Source of the DNA: Seriola aureovittata
Lineage: Eukaryota > Chordata > Actinopteri > Carangiformes > Carangidae
Assembly (NCBI RefSeq): GCF_021018895.1
Contig: NC_079379.1
Span: 20,175,276-20,239,275 of the forward strand
DNA length: 64,000 nucleotides
Reading direction: 5' to 3'
Below the pieces are notes generated by a model. That model was not told the DNA's origin and searched no databases. It worked only from the letters and a program-made list of their open reading frames with translations. This document shows, in pieces, positions 41,665 to 52,409 of the stretch (its first letter is position 1; every line of letters starts with the position of its first letter). A program made the translations under genes and the position numbers.

Positions 41665-43432
41665 ATGGCTGGAGTGAGGTACCTGCAAACACCATTTTCT
41701 CTTTGTTCAGGGAGGTGGAAATGAACACTGACATATCAAAAGAAACATGTGGACGCATGTTCACTTCAGGACATGTGTTGACAGAGATCAGAAGGCAATC
41801 ATTTATAGGCACCACACATAATGGAAAAAATTTAACCCAACAAACTCCAATAAATTCTGGAGGATCACAAATCGGCAGTCAAACAGAGAAAAACTGTCCA
41901 GCTTATATTGGTGAAATTCTGACTAAAAATGGAAATATATAATCCACAAGACAGCAGTTCTGTCCTTTGAAATAACAAGTTGTTTTCGTGAGTATTTTTT
42001 GTTTGATTGTGAAATAAATGAGAATCCACTCAGACTTCAAAGTTTTAAAGGTCCCATATTTTACACTTTTACAGTTTATTTGAAGAGTAGATATCAATAA
42101 GAAGATATATTTGTGGTTTTAAGTACCAAAAATCAGCTCATTGTAGTTTCACATCTCCTCTCTCAGGCTTTTTTCTGGAGTTCTAGCAACAACAGGTTGG
42201 TCAGCCAATCAGAAGAGAGGAAGCTCTGAGCCTCTCCTCTGATTGGTGGACTGTTTTGTTATTGAGTAAAAATACAGCAGAGTAAACAGTCAGGAAAACA
42301 CTCAAAGGGATGGATGGTGGGTCCAGGTGGGCCGTTCCTGGGGCCTGGCTGAGGGCGGTGACTGTTTTGTTGTGACATCACAAAGTTTCGGAAGTCCTAA
42401 CGGCTTGTTTTAAGGCTCAGTTTCTGAATATGAGCTGTTTGCATTTTTCTCTGTGGACCGAGCGCTTTGATATTTTCACAGTATTTATATAGAACCTAGA
42501 TCTACTTTATAATTAAAAAAAAGACATGGACATCTCACTTCATACAATTTGGGACCTTTAATTTCCTAGTATACCTCATGGGTGAATGACTAAATTGATC
42601 CCAGCCTCTATTCTGCCATTTGTAAATGGACATTTTGTAACGTACCATGTTCAGTGTCACCATTTTGTAACTTCCTGTCTTTTCTGTGTTTCAGTGTGGC
42701 CAGTCAGCCTTTTATGCCTGATTTTCAGCAGTGCAGCAGAGCAGAAGGTTGACTACACATCTTTCCCTTACACACCATGATATCTTTGTTGTTTCGTCCT
42801 TCAAATATTTCTACATATTTTTCATCTTTTGTTGCAGGTCGAGATTACCTGGCACAGGTATCCCACTTTGTGTCCAAAAATAAACACAAGACGATAACAT
42901 TAAAGAATCCAGCCGATGCCATATTGAAGGTAGCAGGGGTTGAAGACACCATTTACAGAGGCAAACATGATGAGGTGAACGGGTGGGGAAAATTCTACCT
43001 TCCCAAGATGGTAAACATGCTGGTTATAGGTGTAGTGGAGGGCACCTCATGCACGTGTGACCAGCTTGTTCTGATGACCTGCGAGGACAAAAAGCTGTAC
43101 GCCTACGATGGAGAGGAGCTGCATCTGGTGGCTTCACACCTGGATCAGTTATGTAACAAGGAAATAGAGTATCCAGCATCCAAGAGCTACTACAACGGGG
43201 AGGCCTTCGAAGATACGGTAAGAAGTTACAGTCATTTACAAGGAATCCTGATGATAGTGATTGATCACCTGTACTGACAGGTGTTTTTTTTTATGTGATG
43301 TAGACTGAGGCGGACTGGGAAAAGGTGAGGATGGGCCCTGTGGGGAGGAGTTTGGAGCAAGAACATCAAAAACTGGTGAAAAAGAACAAGTCGGCATTCT
43401 TGGCAAGTCTCAAAGGAGCAGGACACAAATAG
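41665..43432 (+). CDS. family 1 protein, copy 2 (uncharacterised)
   Basis: Coding exons are 41665-41678, 42695-42747, 42838-43217 and 43304-43432. The total is 576 nt, giving 191 aa beginning MAGVSVASQPF. A non-coding first exon probably ends at 40855, and the stop is followed at once by a donor (TAG|GTGGGT) with an acceptor at 43676, implying a 3' UTR intron. Exon 3 repeats the family blocks NPADAILKVAGVEDTIYR, DEVNGWGKFYLPK, IGVVEGTS, TCEDKKLYAYDGEELHLVAS and YPASKSYYNGEAF. Exon 4 is charged and ends AFLASLKGAGHK. The exon 2 donor (GTTGAC) is weak, so the N-terminus is less sure. The first coding intron holds a MITE-like insertion. An exact ISRE core lies upstream. The function is not recognised. 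Confidence 0.83.
42045..42561. mobile_element. MITE-like DNA transposon in the family 1 copy 2 intron
   Basis: A 517-base element bounded by perfect 12-bp inverted repeats, TTAAAGGTCCCA at the left and TGGGACCTTTAA at the right. It has no coding capacity. The internal sequence (TGACATCACAAAGTTTCGGA, then AGTCCTAACGGC) resembles a dispersed teleost repeat I recall. The superfamily is not assigned. Confidence 0.75.
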
Positions 43433-44244
43433 GTGGGTATTTGTCCTGACATTGTCTGTGATGCAGGGTGAATGTTTAAGGGAATAATGACTTGAACTTG
43501 AGCCACTCACAAATCGTTCAGCATTGATTATTGTCTTGACATTAAATATCACTGTTGCCTGCTGGGAGGTAGAAACATAATTATTCATGCAGAGTTGTCA
43601 GATATATCATGGGTTGATCATGGAGTACCTGATATATGCTATATAATCACTTGGTTTATTTATTTCTTTATTACAGATCCTGGTGGTTCCCAAAAGGAAA
43701 GACGTGCTTCAAAAGTCTTCAGTCTTCATCATTCATCATTTTAAAGGCAGTCAGCTGAAATCATTATAATCGAAATCAATGCCCAGCTGTGTGTTCATGA
43801 AATGCTTGTGATTGTTCCCCCTCAGGCATCGCATACTAAGCGAGGCTGGTTGTGTAATCTGATCTCTGTGTTTTCCATCCTAGAAGCGCCATCTTGTTTT
43901 TGTCAGTTGATAGAAGTTGCAAAATCTAGCGGAAATTGACAAAGTTGTGATGCAGTAACTTTTGCCACTGTAGCTACGGATGGAGTCCGACATCAACAGT
44001 AACAAATTTCATGTAAGCCTGTCTCCACATGTACCAGGGGAGAGTCAGTACGCCAGGGGCAGGTAACCAGGCGATCACAGGGCTTAACAGAGACAACCGT
44101 AGTTACAGACTTGTTTGTGATTGAACCGAATGTGTATTTCTGTTGACTATGGCAGAAAGCCAGAGAACACTGACTACAAGGAGAACAAGAAAACACCACC
44201 CTGAAAAGCCCCGACTCCACCCTCGTGAAACCAAATAATATAAT

Positions 44245-44249
<5 letters not shown>

Positions 44250-44293
<44 letters not shown>
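44250..44293. repeat. AT microsatellite
   Basis: An uninterrupted run of AT dinucleotides between the second family 1 gene and the last family 2 gene. Confidence 0.95.
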
Positions 44294-44295
<2 letters not shown>

Positions 44296-45058
44296 TAATA
44301 CTGGCTTAATCATGTAGTAAAGTTTCAGTTCCTGCTGTTTAGCAACTTACTTCCTTATTTTGTGCTGTCATTTGTAGACTCACGGTGAATTGCGCTGACA
44401 TACAGTAAATGATAAAACTACACAGTTGAGATCTCTTCGTGTTTGTGTCCTTTTCCTCTTGTACAAATCCTTTCATTTAATTCTACTCTACAGTTTAGCA
44501 TCTGACCTTTGACCTTACATGAAACTGTAATACTGCAGCAGAGACTAAATAGTAATGAGCGTATGATGACTGAAGTAGAATTAACTTTATCTAAATCACA
44601 TTTCCTGTCTGTGTGACTTTGAAATACAATGATATAATAATGCAACACATAACTATCATATAAATATGCCACTCAGTGAGTTTATATCAATCATGTTGAG
44701 GTTGATATGATGTCTCCAGGATGTGTGGAGACATCCATACATTTTCTTATAGAATTACTGTATAACCGGATCAACATAGGAGGCCTGTTATCACAAATAC
44801 CGGAGTGAGATTTAAGAACTTCAGTTATTCTGTACATGACGTTGCACCGGGACAAATGGAGCAGTTTATTTTCTATAGCAGAGTAGATCTTGATTATGGA
44901 TATGGACATATACAGTACACGTTATCAGTCGTGTTATGACCCTCACTGACTTTGTACTGGGTTAAATGCTTATCCCTGGTTCCTGGCTGAATGTGGACTT
45001 TACTGGAAATCACATGATGCATCTGTTTAAGGCACTGCTTTATAAGGAAGGGTTTTAC

Positions 45059-45068
45059 TTTCTCTTTC
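45059..45068 (-). promoter_or_regulatory. ISRE core at family 2 copy 4
   Basis: GAAAGAGAAA on the minus strand matches GAAANNGAAA exactly, 18 bases upstream of the ATG at 45086. A TATA-like TTTATAAGG lies at 45039-45047. If that TATA box is used, the ISRE sits between it and the start site, which is unusual. Confidence 0.5.
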
Positions 45069-45085
45069 ATTCTTATGCTGCAGCA

Positions 45086-46778
45086 ATGGTGAGTAGCAGC
45101 TTTCTGCTGGCACTGACACTATATCCAATGAATTCTGCACTGCAATATAATATATTACTTAATATATTTCTGTTATCTGTGATATATTTAATTGTTTAAT
45201 TGTTGTTTTTCCCCCTGATGACTGAAGGAAGAGCAAAAGAGGTGAGTCAGCTGATTCTGCTGCACCGCAGTTTATCAGTGCTGTAATGTGTTTTTAACTC
45301 TTTAAAATGACACTATACCTTGATCATTATTATTGTAGAAAAGAAGAATTTCTGAAAACTCAAGAACCTTTTAGGAGAAATGCCTTAAAGCTTATCAAGC
45401 AGATGCTGGATTGGTGTAACACGACTCCAGGAAGTAAACCCTTGGTGGATGAGGTAGAGTAAAGTGGATGTTTTCTGTTTTTGAAGACAATCATATCCTA
45501 TAATCTCATTAGTAATTATATAATAATACATTGATTTGTTTTACTGAACAGATGCTTCACAGCATCTTCTTCCTGGGAAAAATCAACAAGGTTCCCTACG
45601 ACCCCGAAAGTATAATCGCTGACAAAGAGATGTTGGAAGACTTGCAGGAGAAATACCCTCGCCCTTTTAAGTTCTTCTTGACTCAACTTCCCAAGCGGAG
45701 TCCGTTCTCCTGTGTTATGGACATGGTAAGATATAGTATGGATCGACTTTCAATGAGTTAATCAAACCTTATTTGTAGTGCACCGTTTACAGGTACAGAT
45801 ACAGGTAAGTATAATATAAAGTGCTTTATACAGACTGAAGACAAATACTATGAGTAGAAAAAATTAAGCAAGACTTTAAACATGAATACATTAAAATAAA
45901 TTATTCAACAAAATTTAAATAATGACCATAAAACATTCCAGTAAAGAAGAGTCAAATTTTTGGATAATTGATTTTATTAATCAATTTTCACCTGTTGCTG
46001 AAATTAATTAATTCACAAATGTTTTGAAACCAAAGACTACAGTTCATGATTCATTTCTATTGTTCATTTTACAACTGAATCAGTGAGTCTCAGTTTGCAG
46101 GTGCAACATCTTGATAACATCTGTAACTGCTTCCAGATTGTCAAGCAGAAAGGAGAAAAGAATGACAACCAAATAAAGGAGAGCCTGAAAGATCTCCTCA
46201 AGGATCTGGAAGAAGGGTTTCTGGTCTCCTCCACCATCTGTGTCTCTCAGAAATCCCAAAATGTAGAATCAGTCAGGTACTACGGCGTCTCCATGTCCAC
46301 TACAGGTCCAAATGCTGGGAATATTGTGATAGCTGCCTCCTGTTTGAGCGCTTGGGAGGATTATGTAGCTGATGCAGTGATTACCTATTATCCAGAGAAG
46401 GGCAAGAAGGACAAGATCAAGAAGGAATACTTTGATGGAACAATCGAGGTTCCAGGGGAGGTCATATGCAAAGCGTTTAACCTCAGCAAAGGAGATGAAA
46501 TTCCTCCTTGCAGATCTTGTGGGAATTTGTTTGGTTTGGCCACAAATGTAAAAAAGGAGTGGGTCTATGGCCACTGTGCTGAGGTTGAGAGCCTGAGCAA
46601 CATGCTTAAAAATGAGGCAGAAGTTAGAAGGGATACAAAACAAGAATCTGCCACATGCACACCTCAGAACAGGAAGACAGCTAAGGACAGTGTCCTTGTC
46701 AAACTAAACTCTGTGCTAAGTACGATTCAATTTAAAACATGGGAAGATCAGCAGTTCTACGACCCACTGGTTGAATAG
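45086..46778 (+). CDS. family 2 protein, copy 4 (uncharacterised, most divergent)
   Basis: Five exons with the same phases as its relatives: 45086-45088 (ATG only), 45228-45241, 45339-45453, 45552-45725 and 46137-46778. The total is 948 nt, giving 315 aa beginning MEEQKRKEEFLKTQEPF. It keeps LHSIFFLGKINK, LPKRSPFSCVMDM, STICVSQKSQ, YYGVSMSTTG, AASCLSAWEDYVADAVITYY, PPCRSCGNLFG and YGHCAEVESLSNML. The proposed zinc and catalytic residues (two Cys, then Cys-Ala-Glu) are therefore invariant in all copies while much else varies. It has an insertion of lysines (GKKDKIKKEYFDG). A polyadenylation signal AATAAA lies at 47078-47083. It follows family 1 copy 2, repeating the family 1-family 2 order seen at 30-37 kb. 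Confidence 0.86.
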
Positions 46779-47029
46779 CTTTGAAGAGGGAGGAATATGC
46801 AAGTAAAACGGCCATGATCTTTTATCATAAAGTGGCATAATCTCTCTGTTTTTCATCCTTAAAAGATACTGCACTGTTACACAACGGGGATGACATTACT
46901 GTCAACGCAACATGCTTTATTATCTCAAATGATTAATGCTCCAGCTACATGCGATGTGCACTCTTGTACTTACTACTTACATGAAGAACATGTCAAAAAA
47001 TTGTAAGCCGAATGTGTGTCAGCATTTTG

Positions 47030-47460
47030 AACAAAGCAAATGGATGATTCAAAAATTGTGTTGATCGTGTTGATGTCAATAAAATCATACTTAATTAAAT
47101 GATGATTCATTACTTTAGATAGTAGCATTCGGGATGTATGTGTGTATGAGACCAGACATGAAGCATTGTGAGACAGCAGCTTGGTTAGGTGGAAGGATTC
47201 ACGCGTCCATTCCCAGGATGGATAGTAATAAAATAAAAACAAACAGGAGTTTTATTTGGCTTTTACGATCCCTGCTCACAACCTCATTTATAAGCAGGAG
47301 CTCTAATATTTAGAGTTGATGATGAGAAAACAGTGTATGCTCATGTTACAAGGATTCTGGTCTATATTTAAAACTAAATTATATTGAACATAAACTGATT
47401 ATCACTGAAAGTCAAATCTTCCCTTCAGTGACACAGATCCACCACTAGATGGCAGCGCGT
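47030..47460 (+). repeat. degenerate direct repeat, copy 1
   Basis: Matches 49140-49675 in the same orientation, with many substitutions and indels. Shared blocks include GCAAATGGATGAT, GAAGCATTGTGAGACAGCAG, AACAAACAGGAGTTTT and CAGTGACACAGATCCACCAC. It begins about 250 bases after the stop of family 2 copy 4. Confidence 0.75.
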
Positions 47461-47720
47461 CCTTTGATTCAACTCATCATTTCAAGTCAAAAGAGACGTC
47501 ATGTTAGAGCAACTCAGTAATCTCAGAACAAATTAGTTTTAAACGTGTCAAAGTTATAATTTTTGGTTCGGATCATATACACACAACAAAGTAGGAATTG
47601 TTTTTTTAATTGGCTTTAATGAAGTGTTGGGTTTTATATAGTGATATAATCCTGGTGCAAAGATCCCTATTTTCCTCTTCCTTTCTTCGCCTACCTCACT
47701 TCCTTTCCTTTCCTCATCAC

Positions 47721-47854
47721 CGATTGGCTCTGGGTTTTCTCACCCTCCACCCCTCATTCACCTGATAGAGTTCACCTGGGCACTAGAAGATTATTTAAGG
47801 GCCTCACTCCACTCATTCACACTTTTTCACCTTCACATGGGGCGGCAGTTTCTG
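47721..47854 (+). promoter_or_regulatory. possible promoter and first exon
   Basis: An inverted CCAAT box (GATTGGC, 47722-47728) is followed by a TATA-like TTATTTAAGG (47791-47800) and, about 40 bases on, by an ATG (47837) with an open frame to a donor GTGAGA at 47855. No convincing downstream exon was found. Weak. Confidence 0.2.
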
Positions 47855-48165
47855 GTGAGAAGTTGTTACTCGTTAGTTCCTACAATTTATCTGTTAGTCT
47901 CAGAGAACCTTCTTCATTCTTATTTCTTTCATAAGAACATAATGAGACATTCATATTTTGATTTGTTGTGTTAAATTTAATCTTTATTCTTTATTGTCCT
48001 CTCAGAACCCATAGTCCATGTGTGTCTTCCTTTTTCATGTTGGAAATAATTATGACGGTAAAACCTTTTGTTGGATTGGATGTATGTTTAACGGCCTTCA
48101 TTCTTTCATCCTGACCCGATGCCCGTGGTGATAGTGAATCAATTCTGAACCTTCAACAAATCCAG

Positions 48166-48385
48166 TTTTGTCATGATTGAGTTTCTCCGACATCGGCCAA
48201 AACAATCGTTATAAGCTCAGCTGTATATTATTGTTTCCACAGTTTTTCAGTGTTTTGGGTAAATTCAGTTAAAGCCAGGAAGTGTATTTCCCCATCTGCT
48301 GATGAGACCTGAGTTTAATACCTCATGACAGATGAATGTGATTTGCTCTTCCTGTTGTACTCTCACTTCCTGTCTTTCCTTTAAC
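48166..48385. repeat. inverted repeat, left arm
   Basis: Reverse complement of about 49978-50200, roughly 80-90% alike by eye. Shared blocks include CCAGTTTTGTCATGATTGAG, CTCAGCTGTATATTATT, AGTGTATTTCCCCAT and CCTCATGACAGATGAATGTG. The arms are about 1.6 kb apart. Confidence 0.75.
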
Positions 48386-48789
48386 TAGAATTACCACCTT
48401 GTGGTTGTATGCCTCCGCCACTAGTTTCAGATTACATCCCTGTTTATCCAGGATCTGTACCCATTTACAGTAAGGCTGCCCTAATGAAGGATTAAAAAAA
48501 ATATACAATATTAATTGGCTTGTTTACATTTTATAAATCATTTATAACACATCAGATAAATATGGCAACAGTGATCTATTGCTTGCCAAATAGTGAGCCC
48601 ACAGTTTCATCATCTGTACTGTTGAGCCTGTACTTAAACAAATTAATAACCTAAATATAAACATAAATCCTGTACAAGGATGGTATTATTGTAAAGTGAT
48701 TCTCCAGAATCGTTAAAAAATGAACCATTTGTGTGAAGTTTTATCATAATTGGTGAAGTCTTGAGTCATGGCTAAAAAAGTGTTTTGTG

Positions 48790-48960
48790 CGGTCACACTA
48801 ACCTTGACCTTTGACCATCAAATTCAAATCACTTCATCCTTGGATGTTTGTGTCGAGCCTGAAGGGATTCTCCAAATAAATTATGTTCACAAGGCCAAAA
48901 CCATTGATCTTTGACCTTTTGATTGACCTAATCAGTTCAATTCACCCAGTTAAAGGGTAA
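48790..48960. repeat. 'ttgacctttgacc' dispersed repeat
   Basis: TTGACCTTTGACCATCAAAT, TCACTTCATCCTTGGATG and TTGATCTTTGACC recall a common teleost interspersed repeat. Confidence 0.5.
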
Positions 48961-49139
48961 TTTAACACCCACTGAAAGTCTTCAACTCCTCACCTTGCTG
49001 CAGTGACGTACATGTGTACTCCAGGTTTTCACCTACTCGCAGAGAGGTCTGTGGATTAACAGGGTAACTGAAATTATCCCTGTTGATTGAGCTTTTATCA
49101 CTAAGGGCAAATGAGAAAACTGTCTTTTTGTCATTTGGA

Positions 49140-49675
49140 TGCAAAGCAAATGGATGATGCAGAAATTGTGATCATGTTGATATCAATAAAAATCATTAAC
49201 TAAAGTTGATGACTCTTTTTACTTTACATAGGGATGTACTGTTTGTGTGGGTGAGACCAAATATGAAGCATTATGAGACAGCAGCTTGGTAAGAGGATGG
49301 ATGGTATTAAATAAAACAAACAGGAGTTTTCTTTAGCTATTATAATCCCTGTTTACAACCTCATTCATAACCAGCAGCTCTTTAGTTTCAATATATACCA
49401 GATTTCATATGATGTGGGCATACACTGTCATTTCATCAAGGGTGAGCTGCAGAAAATGATCTTTTGTTTGCACAAAAAATAAACATCCAGATATTAGAAT
49501 AACTTAAAGCTGTTCCTGCATTTTGAATATAACAATATAAACTGTCAAAACTCATTCTTTTTTTAAATATTAAATATAACCTAATGATCATCACTGAAAG
49601 TCAACTTTGTCAGGTGATTTCATATAGTCTCTTTCCTTCAGTGACACAGATCCACCACTAGAAGGCAGCACAACC
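49140..49675 (+). repeat. degenerate direct repeat, copy 2
   Basis: Partner of 47030-47460. It suggests that the 3' flank of a family 2 gene was duplicated here in the past. Confidence 0.75.
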
Positions 49676-49789
49676 ATGTTCCATTAAAAGCTGCTGTGGG
49701 CTCTGAATCAAAATCCTTATTTCAACAACTGTCAAACTGGTTTCTTCCTATTTGAAGCCAGTTACAGCAAAATTTCTTTTTCTCATTAG

Positions 49790-50384
49790 GATTTGATTGG
49801 ACATTGGAAATGGAGCGTTCAGTAAGTAGTGATACACTATCCCAGCTCTTTTGTTGTGGTCTCACAGCTCCACTTCATTGGGTTCTTCTGCCACTTTCAC
49901 CTCTTGAAAGGCCAGACCGCTTCTTTCATGCCAAACAAAGACAGGAAGCATGCTGTGGTCCACAGAATAATTTACCATCTTTTAAAGGAAAGGCAAGAAT
50001 GAGAGTGCAACAGGAAGAGCAAATAATTCACATTCATCTGTCATGAGGTATTAACTTAGGTCTCGTCAGAGGATGGGGAAATACACTTTCTGGCTTTAAC
50101 TAAATTTACCCAAAACTGGGGAAACAAAATAATATACAGCTGAGTTTATACAGTGTTTTGGCTGTGGTCAGAGAAACTCAATCATGACAAAACTGGATTA
50201 TATTAATGCCTGAAGTCCAACACTTCATTAAAGCCAATTGTCGTCAAACTAATTTATCCTTACGTAGGCCAGTCTGTGCTTGTGTTTTGATTTTTTTTCC
50301 CTCCATTGCCAAGGAGGTCATTTCTGAATCAGAAGTCTTGAGAACCAAACAAAATGCCATTCTTCAGGAAAGCTTTAACGTCTG
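49790..50384 (+). pseudogene. possible relic of family 2 N-terminal exons
   Basis: A short exon-like piece ends ATGGAGCGTTCA|GTAAGT at 49821. A second piece, 50311-50384, encodes EVISESEVLRTKQNAILQ. This resembles residues of family 2 exon 3 (EFVESENVFRTNSYKII in copy 2), but the frame then meets a stop and no later exons are found. It lies just past the duplicated family 2 3' flank. The similarity is short and may be chance. Confidence 0.25.
49978..50200. repeat. inverted repeat, right arm
   Basis: Partner of 48166-48385. Both arms may be copies of one dispersed element or products of a local inversion with duplication. Confidence 0.75.
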
Positions 50385-51370
50385 GTGAGTGATGGGAAAT
50401 ATGATTTATTTTCAGCTGCTACGTCACAGACGCTTTGTCTTTCTTTTCCTGTGACCCTCTCCCCAATAACATGTTTGTTTTCAGGTCTATATTTGTGTAG
50501 CCAAATGCTACCGGTGGGGGGAAATCCTGTCTGACCTCTCGGCCTGTTCTGATGAAAACACTGGCACTTGGTGACGTCCAGGAGGCGGAATGTTAATTTT
50601 TCTTTAAACCTTATGTAATTCAGGACTCTAATCTCTGTTTGAACAGGCAATCCTCAGTACCTCACAGAAATACAGGGACGTAGCCTGGCAGCAGAGGCCT
50701 TGGTAGGACTCTCAGACGTTCTTTACTATGAGAACACAGTATGCACACCAACGATGAATGCTGCATCACACTTGCGTGCTCACACACACAAACACACACA
50801 GATGGTTGCAGTTAGACTGTAATATTTTCGCTGAAGTTGGCCTTGGTGTTTCATGTCTGGAAAATCTGAGTCATGCTTGTTTGACAAATCATCTCTGATC
50901 TAACGTAGGCTTTGTTTAATCACCCTATAATGCATTAAAGCATGTTTGTAAGTGAAACAGATGCTCGGATAATTAACACACATCGTCATCACCGTACTCG
51001 TACATGAAGGTGCACTTACAGGATGATTAATTGTCCAGTACCCACTTGTTCTTTAACAAACATAACTTCTTTTCCTTAAGTTGAGTCATTCTTTTAGTGC
51101 CAAGTGTGTGGAGAGAATTTAGACCAGAGTAGATAACTCTGGAACTGATGTGTTGCAGCAGTGTTTTTTGCAGGACTGCATTAGTATTAGCTAGGTTTAG
51201 CTATTGAGTGTTTAACATGAGTGCAAATGTATATTTCTCTATTTTCTTTTCCACAAAAATGAAAAACAGTATTCACACAGCCACAGCTCCTAAAGCACCG
51301 TCAGGGATCAGAGACTGTTGAATACCACACGTAAAGAAAACTCCTAATTGAGGCCAATAATATGTTGCTG

Positions 51371-51401
<31 letters not shown>

Positions 51402-51666
51402 CATTATTATTTTTACTGGTCATGGCCACAAAGTTGCAAACAATAGTCCTAGCTAATATCAGCTTGCAAAGCTAGTAATATTTTTGCCACACAAAAAACG
51501 TTGCTTTAGAAATTTTGTCAGGTTTTCCCATCCCTCAACTAGAAACAATATAATTTAGGTAAAATAAAACTTTTGATTTTATTATTCAAGTACAGTTAGG
51601 AGTATCCAGCCCCAGAAGTAGGCCAGGACAACATGTTAGTAATGAGGTGATAGTTGGCAGATTTTG

Positions 51667-51794
51667 TTACCGCCTCCGTTGGACAGAGCCAGGCTAGCCG
51701 CTCTTTCCAGTCGTGCTAGGCTAAGCTAACTGGCTACAGGTGGTAGCTTCGCATTTATCTACAGACATGAGAGTTGTATCAGTCTTGTCACTCC
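51667..51794. repeat. dispersed teleost-type repeat, copy c
   Basis: Best-preserved copy of the family at 6041 and 15840: GGCTAGCC, GTGCTAGGCTAAGCTAACTG, ACAGACATGAGAGTTGTATC. Confidence 0.6.
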
Positions 51795-52336
51795 TTGCAA
51801 GAGAGTGTTTATATTTATATAAATACATTTATAAGTGTATTTTACAAAATCATCTCTATTCATTATCTTGTAAGAGTGACACATAAACAAACCAATCACT
51901 GAATTATCACCCTGACCAGATGCACCGTGACCTCGTTTCTGAGACGTTTGTAAAATTAAATAAAACCTAAGATAAAATAAAACCCCATGAATGTCTATTT
52001 TAAAAATGTTTTCACATCAGATCCTATCCCTCCAGATGTGAACTGTTTGTAGGTTGGTGTGGACTCAGTAGTCGACCAGTACTATGTGTGCACACCGCCT
52101 TATGTAGCTCTAATGCTAAGCTCTTCCTGGTATGTACCGATCCTACTGACCACCCAATCAGCGAGATTGTTTGTTTGGGTGTAAACACACCAGAGGAGAA
52201 GCTGAGAACTGTGTTTTGTGTGTGTTCTGAGAAAAATAGTAGCAAAGTAAGTTATTTGTTGTTGGGACATGTTGAAACGGGCCAGTGCTTGCTACACACA
52301 TCCACTGTGGTTAACAATAGCTTTTGTGAATGAATA

Positions 52337-52337
<1 letters not shown>

Positions 52338-52403
<66 letters not shown>
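52338..52403. repeat. TG microsatellite
   Basis: About 33 TG units. Further TG/CA runs lie at 13318-13354, 53266-53287, 59360-59398, 60419-60451 and 60569-60622, and an ATT run at 51378-51412. Confidence 0.95.

Positions 52404-52409
<6 letters not shown>

Noticed and set aside
41649..41942. 97-codon frame continuing past the family 1 copy 2 start exon
   Set aside because: It overlaps the 14-base start exon but reads in a different frame, has no resemblance to copy 1, and the splice donor at 41679 is supported by the conserved exon structure.
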